From Cytobacillus firmus DS1 (GTDB lineage: Bacteria > Bacillota > Bacilli > Bacillales > Cytobacillaceae), in the NCBI RefSeq assembly GCF_000565285.1, contig NZ_APVL01000001.1, positions 248,001 to 312,000 on the forward strand: DNA of 64,000 nucleotides, read 5' to 3'. A program made the position numbers and the translations under genes. Numbering within the stretch: the first letter of the stretch is position 1; every line of letters starts with the position of its first letter. This document shows, one piece after another, positions 8,644 to 16,488 of the stretch. Below the pieces are notes generated by a model that was given only the letters and a program-made list of their open reading frames with translations, did not search any database and was not told the DNA's origin.

Positions 8644-8692
8644 GTGACAGGCACCTATACCAGTTGGCCCAACTGGTATAGGTGCCTGTCAC
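8644..8692. repeat. GTGACAGGCACC palindrome, copy 3 (perfect hairpin)
   Basis: Here the pairing extends through the whole element: two 24-bp arms around a single C. It lies directly upstream of the AAGAAGG ribosome binding site of the MFS gene, so it would fold at the 5' end of that mRNA. An in-frame GTG inside the repeat (8682) creates an artificial upstream start. Confidence 0.85.
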
Positions 8693-8711
8693 CGGAAAGA
8701 AGGTTCACATC

Positions 8712-10025
8712 GTGAAGCGCTTAAAGGTTCATTATGCTTGGATAATTTTAGTGCTGACGTTTTTGGCTTTGCTTGCCGCGCAGGGTGTCAGATTATCGTT
8801 CGGGGCCTTTATGGCTCCATGGGAACAAGAGTTTGCCGCGAATCGCAGTGTTATATCCTTTATAGCATTTGTCAGCTATATTGTTTTTGCTATTTCACAG
8901 CCGTATGTCGGACGGCTGATTGATAAATACGGCATCCGTCATATTCTGTCCTTTAGTATATTGGTTATTGGCCTTTCAACACTTCTGACCTTTTTTACCA
9001 CCAATCCTGTCCAGCTGATGATTATCTACGGTGTCATCGCCTCTGTTGGCTTTGGCGGTGCATCCAATGTAGCGGGAACTATGGCAGTGGCGACCTGGTT
9101 TGCCGATAAAAAGGGCATGGCCATGGGACTGATGTCTGCAGGCACAGCCGCAGGACAGCTTATTCTCGTCCCGCTGTCATTATTCCTGATTGACCAGCTC
9201 GGCTGGAAGGCTACCGTCCTTGTACTAGGCTGTTTTTTGATTGTGATCATTTTTCCTCTTCTTCTGCTCTTCATCCGTTCGAACCCGGCGGATCTTCACA
9301 TTGATGCTTATGGAGCGAAAGTGAATGAAAGTGAGAAGGGGAAGCTGGGAAAAAAGGAAGCACCAAAAGGAACGCTATCCATATTCCAGCTCTTAAAGCG
9401 GAAAGAATTCCTTTTTCTCATGCTCCCTTTTTTCGTGTGCGGCGTCACTACTACCGGCCTGATGGATACGCATCTTATTCCCTTTGCCCAATATTGCGGA
9501 TTTACGCCAGGCGTAACGGGAGCCGCTGTCAGCCTGCTGGCCGGTTTTAATATTCTTGGAACTGTTGTTTCGGGGTTCCTCGCAGACAAGTGGAATTGCA
9601 GAAAAATCCTTGCCTTTCTCTATGGGGTGCGGGCGTTAACCATTGTTCTTCTGCTCATCATCGTAAATGATGCTTCCTTGTTTGGTTTTTTTGTCACTCA
9701 GTCCCATCTGCTCATTCTGTTTGCCGTCAGTTTTGGAATTGTCAATTTTGCCACTGTCGCACCGACCATGAAACTGGCTGCGGAATATTTCAGGCATCTG
9801 TCCGCCGGAGCGGTGATTGGCTGGATCTATTTGAGCCATCAGCTGGGTTCTGCTATTGGTTCCTTCGTCCCTGGTGTATTATTTGATGTGACTGGCAGCT
9901 ATGACAGTTCTTTCATTGCATCCATCATTCTTCTGGTATTCGCCTCAGCCTTAAGCATAATGCTTCCAAGGCAGGGGGCAGACTATCAGTATGCAACCAG
10001 CAGGGAATTGGCCGAAAATAGGTAG
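8712..10025 (+). CDS. MFS transporter (monocarboxylate/oxalate-formate-like)
   Basis: About 437 residues with some 12 hydrophobic segments in two halves separated by a basic cytoplasmic loop (residues ~190-225). The sequence between TM2 and TM3 (QPYVGRLIDKYGIRH) is the MFS signature loop. The overall pattern (W.F...KG.AMG..SAGTAAGQ, then VSGFLADKWNCRK) resembles the OFA/MCT branch that carries monocarboxylates or oxalate/formate. GTG 8712 has AAGAAGG 8 nt upstream and is preferred over the GTG at 8682, which falls within the palindromic repeat. A candidate operator palindrome lies 150 bp upstream. The substrate is unknown. Confidence 0.8.
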   Translation: MKRLKVHYAWIILVLTFLALLAAQGVRLSFGAFMAPWEQEFAANRSVISFIAFVSYIVFAISQPYVGRLIDKYGIRHILSFSILVIGLSTLLTFFTTNPVQLMIIYGVIASVGFGGASNVAGTMAVATWFADKKGMAMGLMSAGTAAGQLILVPLSLFLIDQLGWKATVLVLGCFLIVIIFPLLLLFIRSNPADLHIDAYGAKVNESEKGKLGKKEAPKGTLSIFQLLKRKEFLFLMLPFFVCGVTTTGLMDTHLIPFAQYCGFTPGVTGAAVSLLAGFNILGTVVSGFLADKWNCRKILAFLYGVRALTIVLLLIIVNDASLFGFFVTQSHLLILFAVSFGIVNFATVAPTMKLAAEYFRHLSAGAVIGWIYLSHQLGSAIGSFVPGVLFDVTGSYDSSFIASIILLVFASALSIMLPRQGADYQYATSRELAENR

Positions 10026-10103
10026 GAGCTTAAAAATGACACTTTATTTCTCTTCGGTTAAAATAATAATATTGAAATAACAGTTCTGTTAGGGGAGACG
10101 GGC

Positions 10104-10949
10104 ATGCATCGTAATCATTATCTATATCAATTTTTCCTTAAGAAAACCTGGGATTTAACAGAAGAATGGTATAAAAATGTGAACAAAGAAGAAAGCGGCG
10201 GGGTTTATACTTCGGAAGACCCAGCTGTAATTGAAAAAGTCAAAAAGCAAAATTATGAATTCCACAAGCAGTTTTCCGAGGTCTTCCATAAAGAAGAAGA
10301 AGCGTTCTTTAATGATTTGGAAGCCTGGATTGTCAAAGTGGCGCAGGATGATGAACATCTTCGCACACCTCTTGAGATGATTCTGCAGGAGTTCTTCAAC
10401 ACCCAGGAACAGTATTTGAACCTGCTTGAGCAGTTCGTTGAAACCAATCAGGGCCAATATGATGAAGAACAAATCGCCTTATGGCGCAGGATGATCATCA
10501 GAACCATTGGGGAAGTGGTAACCTGGTTCACAGAAGAATATAATAACCATTCCCAGAAGAGGCTTCAGGCTCAGCAGGCTTTAATCCTTGAGCTCAGTTC
10601 TCCGGTCATTTCTTTGACAGAAGATATCGCACTTCTGCCGCTTGTCGGTGATATTGATACAGCACGAGCGAAAATCATGCTTGAAAATACACTTCAGCAA
10701 TGCAATAAATTAGGCGTCAGCCAACTGTTCCTTGACCTTTCAGGCGTAGTCATGATCGATACCATGGTAGCCCATCAGCTATTCCAGCTGATCGAAGCGC
10801 TAAGCCTGATCGGCGTAAAGACCACAATCTCAGGCTTAAGACCTGAAATTGCCCAGACCGCAGTTCAGCTCGGTTTGTCATTTGATCATGTAAGCATCAA
10901 ATCCACGCTTTCCAGTGCCATTAAATCAGCAAATATCATTGCAGGGTAA
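10104..10949 (+). CDS. RsbR-type stressosome protein with STAS domain
   Basis: A 281-residue protein with the RsbR architecture: an N-terminal non-haem-globin-like sensor domain (~1-150) and a C-terminal STAS domain (~160-275). Both threonines phosphorylated by RsbT in RsbRA appear to be kept, in LPLVGDIDTARA and VMIDTMVAHQ. RsbR paralogues assemble with RsbS into the stressosome, which releases RsbT to activate SigB. No rsbS or rsbT is adjacent, so this is a stand-alone paralogue like RsbRB-RsbRD. GGGGAGAC precedes the ATG, and a bidirectional hairpin follows. Compare the paralogue at 51288, which lacks these threonines. Confidence 0.85.
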   Translation: MHRNHYLYQFFLKKTWDLTEEWYKNVNKEESGGVYTSEDPAVIEKVKKQNYEFHKQFSEVFHKEEEAFFNDLEAWIVKVAQDDEHLRTPLEMILQEFFNTQEQYLNLLEQFVETNQGQYDEEQIALWRRMIIRTIGEVVTWFTEEYNNHSQKRLQAQQALILELSSPVISLTEDIALLPLVGDIDTARAKIMLENTLQQCNKLGVSQLFLDLSGVVMIDTMVAHQLFQLIEALSLIGVKTTISGLRPEIAQTAVQLGLSFDHVSIKSTLSSAIKSANIIAG

Positions 10950-10952
10950 TAA

Positions 10953-10987
10953 AAAACACGATGAAGATAATCTTCATCGTGTTTTTC
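10953..10987. terminator. Bidirectional terminator
   Basis: AAAAACACGATGAAGA and its reverse complement flank TAA. With A and T runs on both sides it serves the convergent RsbR-like and membrane-protein genes. Confidence 0.85.
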
Positions 10988-10989
10988 AT

Positions 10990-12672
10990 TTATTCCAATC
11001 CTTTAATGCTCATTTCCTTCACAGGCAGGAATGCATCACCTGTATCCAAATAGTTAACGTTGACCTGATCGCCTTCCTGCAGATAAATGGCCATCGGCAC
11101 GGTTTCAGATGAAACCACATAGCTTTGGCGGTTGTCCAGAAGGAATGATACGACCGTGAAATCACCCGATTTCTCCTTGTACACCCGCACCACAGTGCCG
11201 CTTATCTGTTTTTCCTCTGCTTTCGAGCTTCCGTCTACCGTGCCGCCACCCCGCTGAAGAGCAGTTTTATACAAACGCAATGCTTCATTGGGCGTTGTTC
11301 CATAAGCGGATATTTCCGGATTGGCAGCTGATACAATAAAGTAGTTCTGCAGGAATCCGTTAGCATCAAGAACAGGCGTCAGCCAGCTCGCTTCACCGTA
11401 GAAGTTATACAGAACAGGCATTTCCCCGCTCCATTTCTTCTCGATGAATTTTTTCTCGATAATCTGAAGGGCACCCTGCGAATCCATATATGATTCCTCA
11501 AGATTGCCTGTAAAGAAGGTCGCTTCTCCAGTCCTTGAATTTGTCAGAGAATAGCCAAGCATTGAATCAACGCCTTCTTTTGGACTCGTAAAATCAGTGA
11601 AGTAGTACATGTCGCCGTTTTCATCAAAAATAGGGCTTACATTGGCTTCTGTTCCTTCATCTGATGGAAGCCTTACATCGGACTTTCCGAATTTGCTGTT
11701 CCAGAATCCATGGACATAATTCCCGAAATAGCTGTTCTGCAGACTGACCGTCTCAGGGGAAACTGCTCCATCAATAAAGGCCGGCACATCCGCAAGTTTA
11801 TAAGACTTCGTCTGCCCGTTCAGCGGGTCAACCATGACCACCCCTTGAACATCAAAGCCATTTCTCGCCGAAATAAACTCTCCATATGAACGGATATAAA
11901 ATGGCTTTCCGTCGTCATCCACTTCCAGCTGCACATCTCCGTAAAAGATGGCCTGGGGATACTGCATCCGGATATGGCGCTCTAAATTTTTATTAAAATA
12001 AGAAGATGGTGTGTACACCATATCGCTTTTCACAAACTTTGGATTAGCTGAGGAATCAGTCGCACTAATTCTAAAATAGCCTGGTGTCTTATCTCCATTC
12101 CACCATTTGAAAAAGCCGGAAAACTCTACAGGCGCAATATAAACATACTCTCCATTGACTTTCTGGATCTGCAGGCTGCCAAGTTCATAATAACTCGTAT
12201 TCGGGACCTGCCCGAAAGCCTTCTTCATCTTATTGCGCGCAAACTTAGGCGGTACGCTTGCCGGTGTTTCTTTTTCATCAAACGTTTCAATCTCCGTTTT
12301 TTCCTTCATTTTGGCACTTTCAAATTTATCATCCGCATTAAACAGGAAAGCTGTCAGAAAGAAAGCCCCTGCAGCTAAACTAAGGACAAACACACCCGTT
12401 TTGATCATACGCTCTCGGCCGGTCGCGATAACTGCCCCGATTACAGAAGCGATAACCGCAAACAGCCACAAACTGGTCAAGTTCCGGTCCAAGCTGGTGA
12501 AGTAATACACGGCAAAAACAAGCAGCACAGATACAGCGGCAGTGGCAGCCATGATTCCGGTTCCCAGTTTCCTGCCCTCCTTTTCCTTCGCCTTCGGTTT
12601 ATAGCTGAACGGAATCAGCAGGATCGAAATCGCCAGTCCGGCAATCAGTGAAAAAATAAAAATATTTCCCAT
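10990..12672 (-). CDS. Membrane protein of unknown function with large extracytoplasmic domain
   Basis: About 560 residues. Four hydrophobic segments occupy residues ~3-23, 36-58, 62-83 and 87-108. The remaining ~450 residues are soluble and probably outside the membrane, judging from the lack of further TM segments. The central part contains recurrent YIAPVEFSGFFKWW and WNSKFGKSDV-type stretches and a phage-virion-like PFYIRSYGEF region. The last ~70 residues (TVVRVYKEKSGDFTVVSFLL onward) look like a small beta-barrel. I do not recognise a family with a known function. The start is chosen for its GGAGAG site; the longer frame to 12735 has none. It converges with the RsbR-like gene. Confidence 0.7.
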   Translation of the reverse strand: MGNIFIFSLIAGLAISILLIPFSYKPKAKEKEGRKLGTGIMAATAAVSVLLVFAVYYFTSLDRNLTSLWLFAVIASVIGAVIATGRERMIKTGVFVLSLAAGAFFLTAFLFNADDKFESAKMKEKTEIETFDEKETPASVPPKFARNKMKKAFGQVPNTSYYELGSLQIQKVNGEYVYIAPVEFSGFFKWWNGDKTPGYFRISATDSSANPKFVKSDMVYTPSSYFNKNLERHIRMQYPQAIFYGDVQLEVDDDGKPFYIRSYGEFISARNGFDVQGVVMVDPLNGQTKSYKLADVPAFIDGAVSPETVSLQNSYFGNYVHGFWNSKFGKSDVRLPSDEGTEANVSPIFDENGDMYYFTDFTSPKEGVDSMLGYSLTNSRTGEATFFTGNLEESYMDSQGALQIIEKKFIEKKWSGEMPVLYNFYGEASWLTPVLDANGFLQNYFIVSAANPEISAYGTTPNEALRLYKTALQRGGGTVDGSSKAEEKQISGTVVRVYKEKSGDFTVVSFLLDNRQSYVVSSETVPMAIYLQEGDQVNVNYLDTGDAFLPVKEMSIKGLE

Positions 12673-12809
12673 AATAATCTCTCCTAAAATAAGTTCGTTA
12701 GTAGTTAATACGGGCGGCTGGCAAAAAAGTTTCATAAAGAAAAAACTACCACTGTAAGTTATCTTTGGTGTAAAATTACACTAAACTGAAAAATGGGAGT
12801 GTCAAAAAC

Positions 12810-13202
12810 ATGAAGAAATTACTGTTGATTATAGCAGGCTTGATATTTCTGACTTCACCCGCCCTTTTTCTTTATGTATTGAATAATGGAAATCCAATCA
12901 TGAACAAGTGGATAACACATGAGGTGAAGAAATATCTGGATGGAACAGGCTATGAAGAAAGAGATTTTCAGGAGCACAGCTACAACATAGCTAAGATGGA
13001 CATCAATCATGACTTTTACCATACCCATTATTATGTCATTTTCAAAGATGAACCGAACATAATCTATTACTATGGTAAAAAGAAGTGGTTTGGAGATGTC
13101 GTTCAGTTTTGTGAAAAAGAGGACGCTGCCACATATGAGTTTGTAACGGAGAATATGGAACATGACGAAGAAGCCTGTGTATCGATGCTGGATAATCGTT
13201 AG
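12810..13202 (+). CDS. Small DUF3139-like membrane-anchored protein
   Basis: 130 residues with an N-terminal signal-anchor (MKKLLLIIAGLIFLTSPALF) and an extracytoplasmic tail rich in aromatic and acidic residues. The segment EVKKYLDGTGYEERDFQEHS resembles the DUF3139 family of small Firmicute proteins, which has no assigned function. A GGGAG site precedes the ATG. It stands alone before a GNAT gene on the same strand. Confidence 0.6.
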   Translation: MKKLLLIIAGLIFLTSPALFLYVLNNGNPIMNKWITHEVKKYLDGTGYEERDFQEHSYNIAKMDINHDFYHTHYYVIFKDEPNIIYYYGKKKWFGDVVQFCEKEDAATYEFVTENMEHDEEACVSMLDNR

Positions 13203-13268
13203 AAGAAAGAGGATTCTTCCCCCTTGAACCAGATTAGGATTAGCATTCACGTATTAAGGAGTTTTTTT

Positions 13269-13667
13269 ATGATCAAATATGAATTGGCCATACCGGATCA
13301 GGATCAGTTATTTCAGTTATATGAAAATGACAGCTGGAATGAATTTTTGAAGCTGCCGAAAGACAAATTGCATAAGGCGATGGAGCAGAGCTGGCTTGTG
13401 ATCAGTGCCTATGATGGAGAGTGCCTGGCCGGGACAGGACGCATTATTTCAGACGGAGTGATTAATGCTTATCTTTGCGGATTAATCGTTGATCCAGATT
13501 ATCGCAGCCGGGGCATCGGAAAGGAAATGGTGAGAAGGCTGGCGGAAGAATGCAGGAAGTCCCGGCTGCATTTACAGCTGCTGGCCGAGGAAGAAAAAGC
13601 GGGCTATTACGAAAAGCTGGGCTTTGAGGTTTTTACAGTAGGCTTAAAGTATAAGCTCTCAGACTAA
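13269..13667 (+). CDS. GNAT family N-acetyltransferase
   Basis: About 132 residues, a single GNAT domain. The acetyl-CoA pyrophosphate loop is visible as VDPDYRSRGIGKEMVRRL, and the C-terminal EEKAGYYEKLGFEV is the usual beta5-alpha4 motif. The ATG at 13269 has AAGGAG 7 nt upstream; a longer frame from 13224 lacks a good site. The substrate is unknown. An imperfect hairpin (GCCGTTT...AAACGGC) follows the gene. Confidence 0.82.
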   Translation: MIKYELAIPDQDQLFQLYENDSWNEFLKLPKDKLHKAMEQSWLVISAYDGECLAGTGRIISDGVINAYLCGLIVDPDYRSRGIGKEMVRRLAEECRKSRLHLQLLAEEEKAGYYEKLGFEVFTVGLKYKLSD

Positions 13668-13763
13668 AGCTGTAGCCGTTTTCATCCGAAACGGCGATTT
13701 AACAGAACGTTTCTAGTATTAAAATGGTTAATATAACCAATATGAGAAACGGAGGCAATATTT

Positions 13764-14588
13764 ATGGAAAAATATATATGCAAAACGTGCGGAACGCAAT
13801 TTCCTCCATGCGATCATCAGCCTGAAAGCTGCCCGATCTGCATGGAAGAGCGCCAGTACGTTGGACCCTGCGGCCAGGAATGGACTACTTTACATGAAAT
13901 GACCATAAGCCAAAATTATACGAATGAAATAAAGCGGGAGGAACCCAATCTTTACAGCTTGAAAACAGCCCCGGAGTTTGCCATCGGCCAGACATCCTAT
14001 CTCATTCAGCATAATGGCTTTAATCTGATGTGGGATTGCATTACCTTCCTTGATGAGTACACGATTGAAACCATAAAAGAACTGGGCGGAATTAGCGCGA
14101 TCGCACTATCCCATCCTCATTATTATTCAGCACAAGTTGAGTGGGCGGAAGCATTCAATGTGCCGATCTATATCCATGAAGACGATAGGGAGTGGGTGAT
14201 TAGGGAGAGTAATCACATCATTTTCTGGAGCGGAGAAAGTCTCAAGCTTCATGATGGCCTGGTCATCCACCGCCTTGGCGGCCATTTTAAAGGCGGTGCT
14301 GTCCTTCATTGGGAAAATGGGAATGAGGGCAAAGGCGTCATGTTCACCGGCGACATCATTCAGGTCGTTGCGGACAGGGATTGGGTCAGCTTCATGTACA
14401 GCTACCCGAACCTCATTCCGCTTCCCGCGGAAACGGTTGAACGGATGGCCGGCAAAATCAAACCGCTGGCATTTAACCGGATTTACAATGCTTTTCACAG
14501 AGTGGTAGAAAAAGAGGCAGACCTTGCGGTGCAGCGGTCAGCCGAACGGTATGTCAAAGCAATCAGGGGCGAGCTTTTTCGGACCTGA
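13764..14588 (+). CDS. MBL-fold protein with N-terminal rubredoxin-like zinc ribbon
   Basis: 274 residues. The first 30 contain CKTCG...CPIC, a rubredoxin-like metal knuckle. The rest resembles a metallo-beta-lactamase fold, but the usual HxHxDH signature is reduced to SHPHYYSAQ, lacking the Asp-His pair. Later elements HRLGGHFKGGA, MFTGDI and NAFHRVV are kept and could supply the remaining ligands. The protein may bind a single metal or have lost hydrolase activity. A strong GGAGG site precedes the ATG. Its physiological role is unknown. Confidence 0.72.
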   Translation: MEKYICKTCGTQFPPCDHQPESCPICMEERQYVGPCGQEWTTLHEMTISQNYTNEIKREEPNLYSLKTAPEFAIGQTSYLIQHNGFNLMWDCITFLDEYTIETIKELGGISAIALSHPHYYSAQVEWAEAFNVPIYIHEDDREWVIRESNHIIFWSGESLKLHDGLVIHRLGGHFKGGAVLHWENGNEGKGVMFTGDIIQVVADRDWVSFMYSYPNLIPLPAETVERMAGKIKPLAFNRIYNAFHRVVEKEADLAVQRSAERYVKAIRGELFRT

Positions 14589-14646
14589 AGTTGGCTCTTT
14601 ATATGAGAATTTAGTAAAATAAGGTAATAGAATGGGAGGGAACGAG

Positions 14647-15189
14647 ATGTTAAAAAAACCTGAATCGGGTGAATATGCGCCGTATTATGAGAAATATGTC
14701 AGCTCTATTCCGGAAGGTGATCTTCTGCAGATCCTCGATGAACAAATGAAGGAAACAGTGACTCTGGTAAAAGATCTGAATGAAGAACAGGCACATTTCC
14801 GCTATGCTCCGGAAAAATGGACGGTTAAGGAAGTGCTCGGCCATATCACAGATACTGAACGCATCATGAGCTACCGCCTGCTTTGCATTGGCAGAGGGGA
14901 GATGGCCAAGCTGCCGGGCTATGATGATAACCAGTATGTAAAGAATGGCAAATTCAACCGCTACAGCATTGGGGAGCTTTCAGCGCAGCTGTCCCAGGTT
15001 CGCCAAAATACGATTGCTTTACTGAAAAGCCTGGATGGTGAGGACCTTCTAAGGAGAGGGAATGCGAACGGCACCGGGGTAACCGCCAGGGCCATTGCCT
15101 ATATTATTGCCGGACATGAACTTCATCACCGTACCTTAATCAAAGACCGGTATATGGGCGCAGAAAGCTTTGGTGGAGTACATGAATAA
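14647..15189 (+). CDS. DinB/YfiT-family metal-dependent protein
   Basis: About 180 residues in the four-helix DinB fold. The three metal-ligand histidines are visible in VLGHITDTER and GHELHHR. B. subtilis relatives include YfiT and the bacillithiol S-transferase BstA group, so a thiol-transferase role is possible but unproven. The ATG at 14647 follows GGGAGGG at a proper distance; the ATG at 14632 overlaps that site. The 3' end overlaps the signal peptidase gene by 8 nt, so the two are co-transcribed. Confidence 0.8.
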   Translation: MLKKPESGEYAPYYEKYVSSIPEGDLLQILDEQMKETVTLVKDLNEEQAHFRYAPEKWTVKEVLGHITDTERIMSYRLLCIGRGEMAKLPGYDDNQYVKNGKFNRYSIGELSAQLSQVRQNTIALLKSLDGEDLLRRGNANGTGVTARAIAYIIAGHELHHRTLIKDRYMGAESFGGVHE

Positions 15190-15703
15190 GCATGAAATAG
15201 CGAGCTGGTTAAAGTCCCTTCTGATTGCCTTTGGGATTGCATTAGTGATCAGGGTCTTTCTTTTTTCACCGTACTATGTGGAAGGAGCCTCCATGGATCC
15301 GACCCTTCATGACGAGGAAAAAATCTTTGTTAATAAATTTGAAGAACTGAACAGAGGCGATATTGTCATCATAAGGGGCGATGAAAAGAACTATGTAAAA
15401 AGATTAATAGGTTTTCCAGGCGATGAACTGGAAATGAAGAATGATCAGCTGTATATTAACGGCCAGCAGTGGAATGAAGACTACCTTGATGAAAATCGCG
15501 AAGCAGCAGAAGGAATTGTCAGCAAACTGACCGGTGACTTCGGCCCTCTCACGGTCCCTAGTGATCACTATTACGTCATGGGGGACAACCGTCTTGTCAG
15601 CCTGGACAGCCGAAATGGGCTCGGTTTTATTGAGAAAGAGCGCATCATCGGCGTCAGCGAATTTGTCTGGTATCCTTTTACAAGCATGAGGAAAGTAGAG
15701 TAG
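15182..15703 (+). CDS. lepB: Signal peptidase I
   Basis: About 173 residues: one N-terminal membrane anchor (residues ~12-29) followed by the extracytoplasmic catalytic domain. The nucleophile is Ser37 in VEGASMDPTL and the general base Lys73 in NYVKRLIGFPGD; the later boxes YYVMGDNR and SLDSR are intact. It removes signal peptides from secreted proteins at the outer face of the membrane. B. subtilis has several such enzymes (SipS-SipW), so this is probably one paralogue. It overlaps the preceding DinB gene, with a GGTGGAG site close to the ATG. Confidence 0.92.
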   Translation: MNKHEIASWLKSLLIAFGIALVIRVFLFSPYYVEGASMDPTLHDEEKIFVNKFEELNRGDIVIIRGDEKNYVKRLIGFPGDELEMKNDQLYINGQQWNEDYLDENREAAEGIVSKLTGDFGPLTVPSDHYYVMGDNRLVSLDSRNGLGFIEKERIIGVSEFVWYPFTSMRKVE

Positions 15704-15710
15704 CTGCAGG

Positions 15711-15733
15711 AGCGGCAAGCACCGCTCTTTTTA
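15711..15733 (+). terminator. Terminator after the signal peptidase gene
   Basis: GAGCGG and CCGCTC form a short stem followed by TTTTTATT. Confidence 0.7.
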
Positions 15734-15799
15734 TTCAGATGAGGGAACGCTTATTTTAATAGAATAACAATCAAGTCAAAAGAAAGGACGTGTTTACAT

Positions 15800-16393
15800 A
15801 TGACAAAAATTGGACTGATCAGACACGGGATTACATCCTGGAATAAGGAGGGACGGGCACAGGGAAGCTCGGATATTCCTCTCCATGAAGAAGGATTGGC
15901 TGAGGCAGAACGTCTGGCGGAACGGGTTAGCGGCGAAAACTGGGATGTGATTTACTCCAGTAATCTCCTAAGGGCAAGGCAGACGGCAGAAGCCATTCAG
16001 AAGAGAAACAGCTCCATTCCCCTTCACCTCGATCCCCGAATAAGGGAAGTCGGTGGCGGGATGATTGAAGGTACGACCGAAGCAGAGCGTCTCGAGAAAT
16101 GGGGCAAGAATTGGCGTGAAATGGACCTTGGTTTTGAGCCGAAAGAAAGTGTTATAGAAAGAGGGCTTGGCTTCCTGCAGGAGATTACAGAAAAGCATCC
16201 GGGTGAAAACGTGCTCATCGTAAGCCATGGCGCCTTTATTCGTCATCTGTTAAGAGAGCTGGTTCCGCAGACAGACCTTTCCACTCCGCCGAGAAATACC
16301 TCCATCACTAAACTTCTTATAAAAGAAAGCAAGTGGAACTGTGAGCTGTATAACTGCACGAAGCATTTGGAGGCGGAGCAGATAGAATCATGA
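15800..16393 (+). CDS. Histidine phosphatase family protein (PhoE/GpmB-like)
   Basis: 197 residues of the phosphoglycerate-mutase-like fold. The catalytic RHG motif is at residues ~8-10 (GLIRHGITSWN), the second arginine in YSSNLLRARQTAE and the second histidine in VSHGAFIRHLL. In Bacilli such proteins are mostly broad-specificity phosphatases rather than glycolytic mutases. An AAAGGA site precedes the ATG. It is probably monocistronic, converging with the anti-sigma gene. Confidence 0.85.
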   Translation: MTKIGLIRHGITSWNKEGRAQGSSDIPLHEEGLAEAERLAERVSGENWDVIYSSNLLRARQTAEAIQKRNSSIPLHLDPRIREVGGGMIEGTTEAERLEKWGKNWREMDLGFEPKESVIERGLGFLQEITEKHPGENVLIVSHGAFIRHLLRELVPQTDLSTPPRNTSITKLLIKESKWNCELYNCTKHLEAEQIES

Positions 16394-16447
16394 TGAAAAA
16401 AGCATAATGCCATAGTGGCAGGAGGTTTTTTCCGGGGAAAAAATAAA

Positions 16448-16471
16448 AGCCTCCCTGAATCGGGAGGCAAA
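16448..16471 (-). terminator. Terminator of the sigma/anti-sigma operon
   Basis: GCCTCCC and GGGAGGC surround TGAATC. On the minus strand the stem is followed by TTTTATTTTTT, just after the anti-sigma stop codon. Confidence 0.8.
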
Positions 16472-16488
16472 GCTTACCTGTACATATT

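Noticed and set aside
12280..12300. Half match to the TTCAATCAAAC dyad
   Set aside because: It is inside a coding sequence, and only one half-site is kept.
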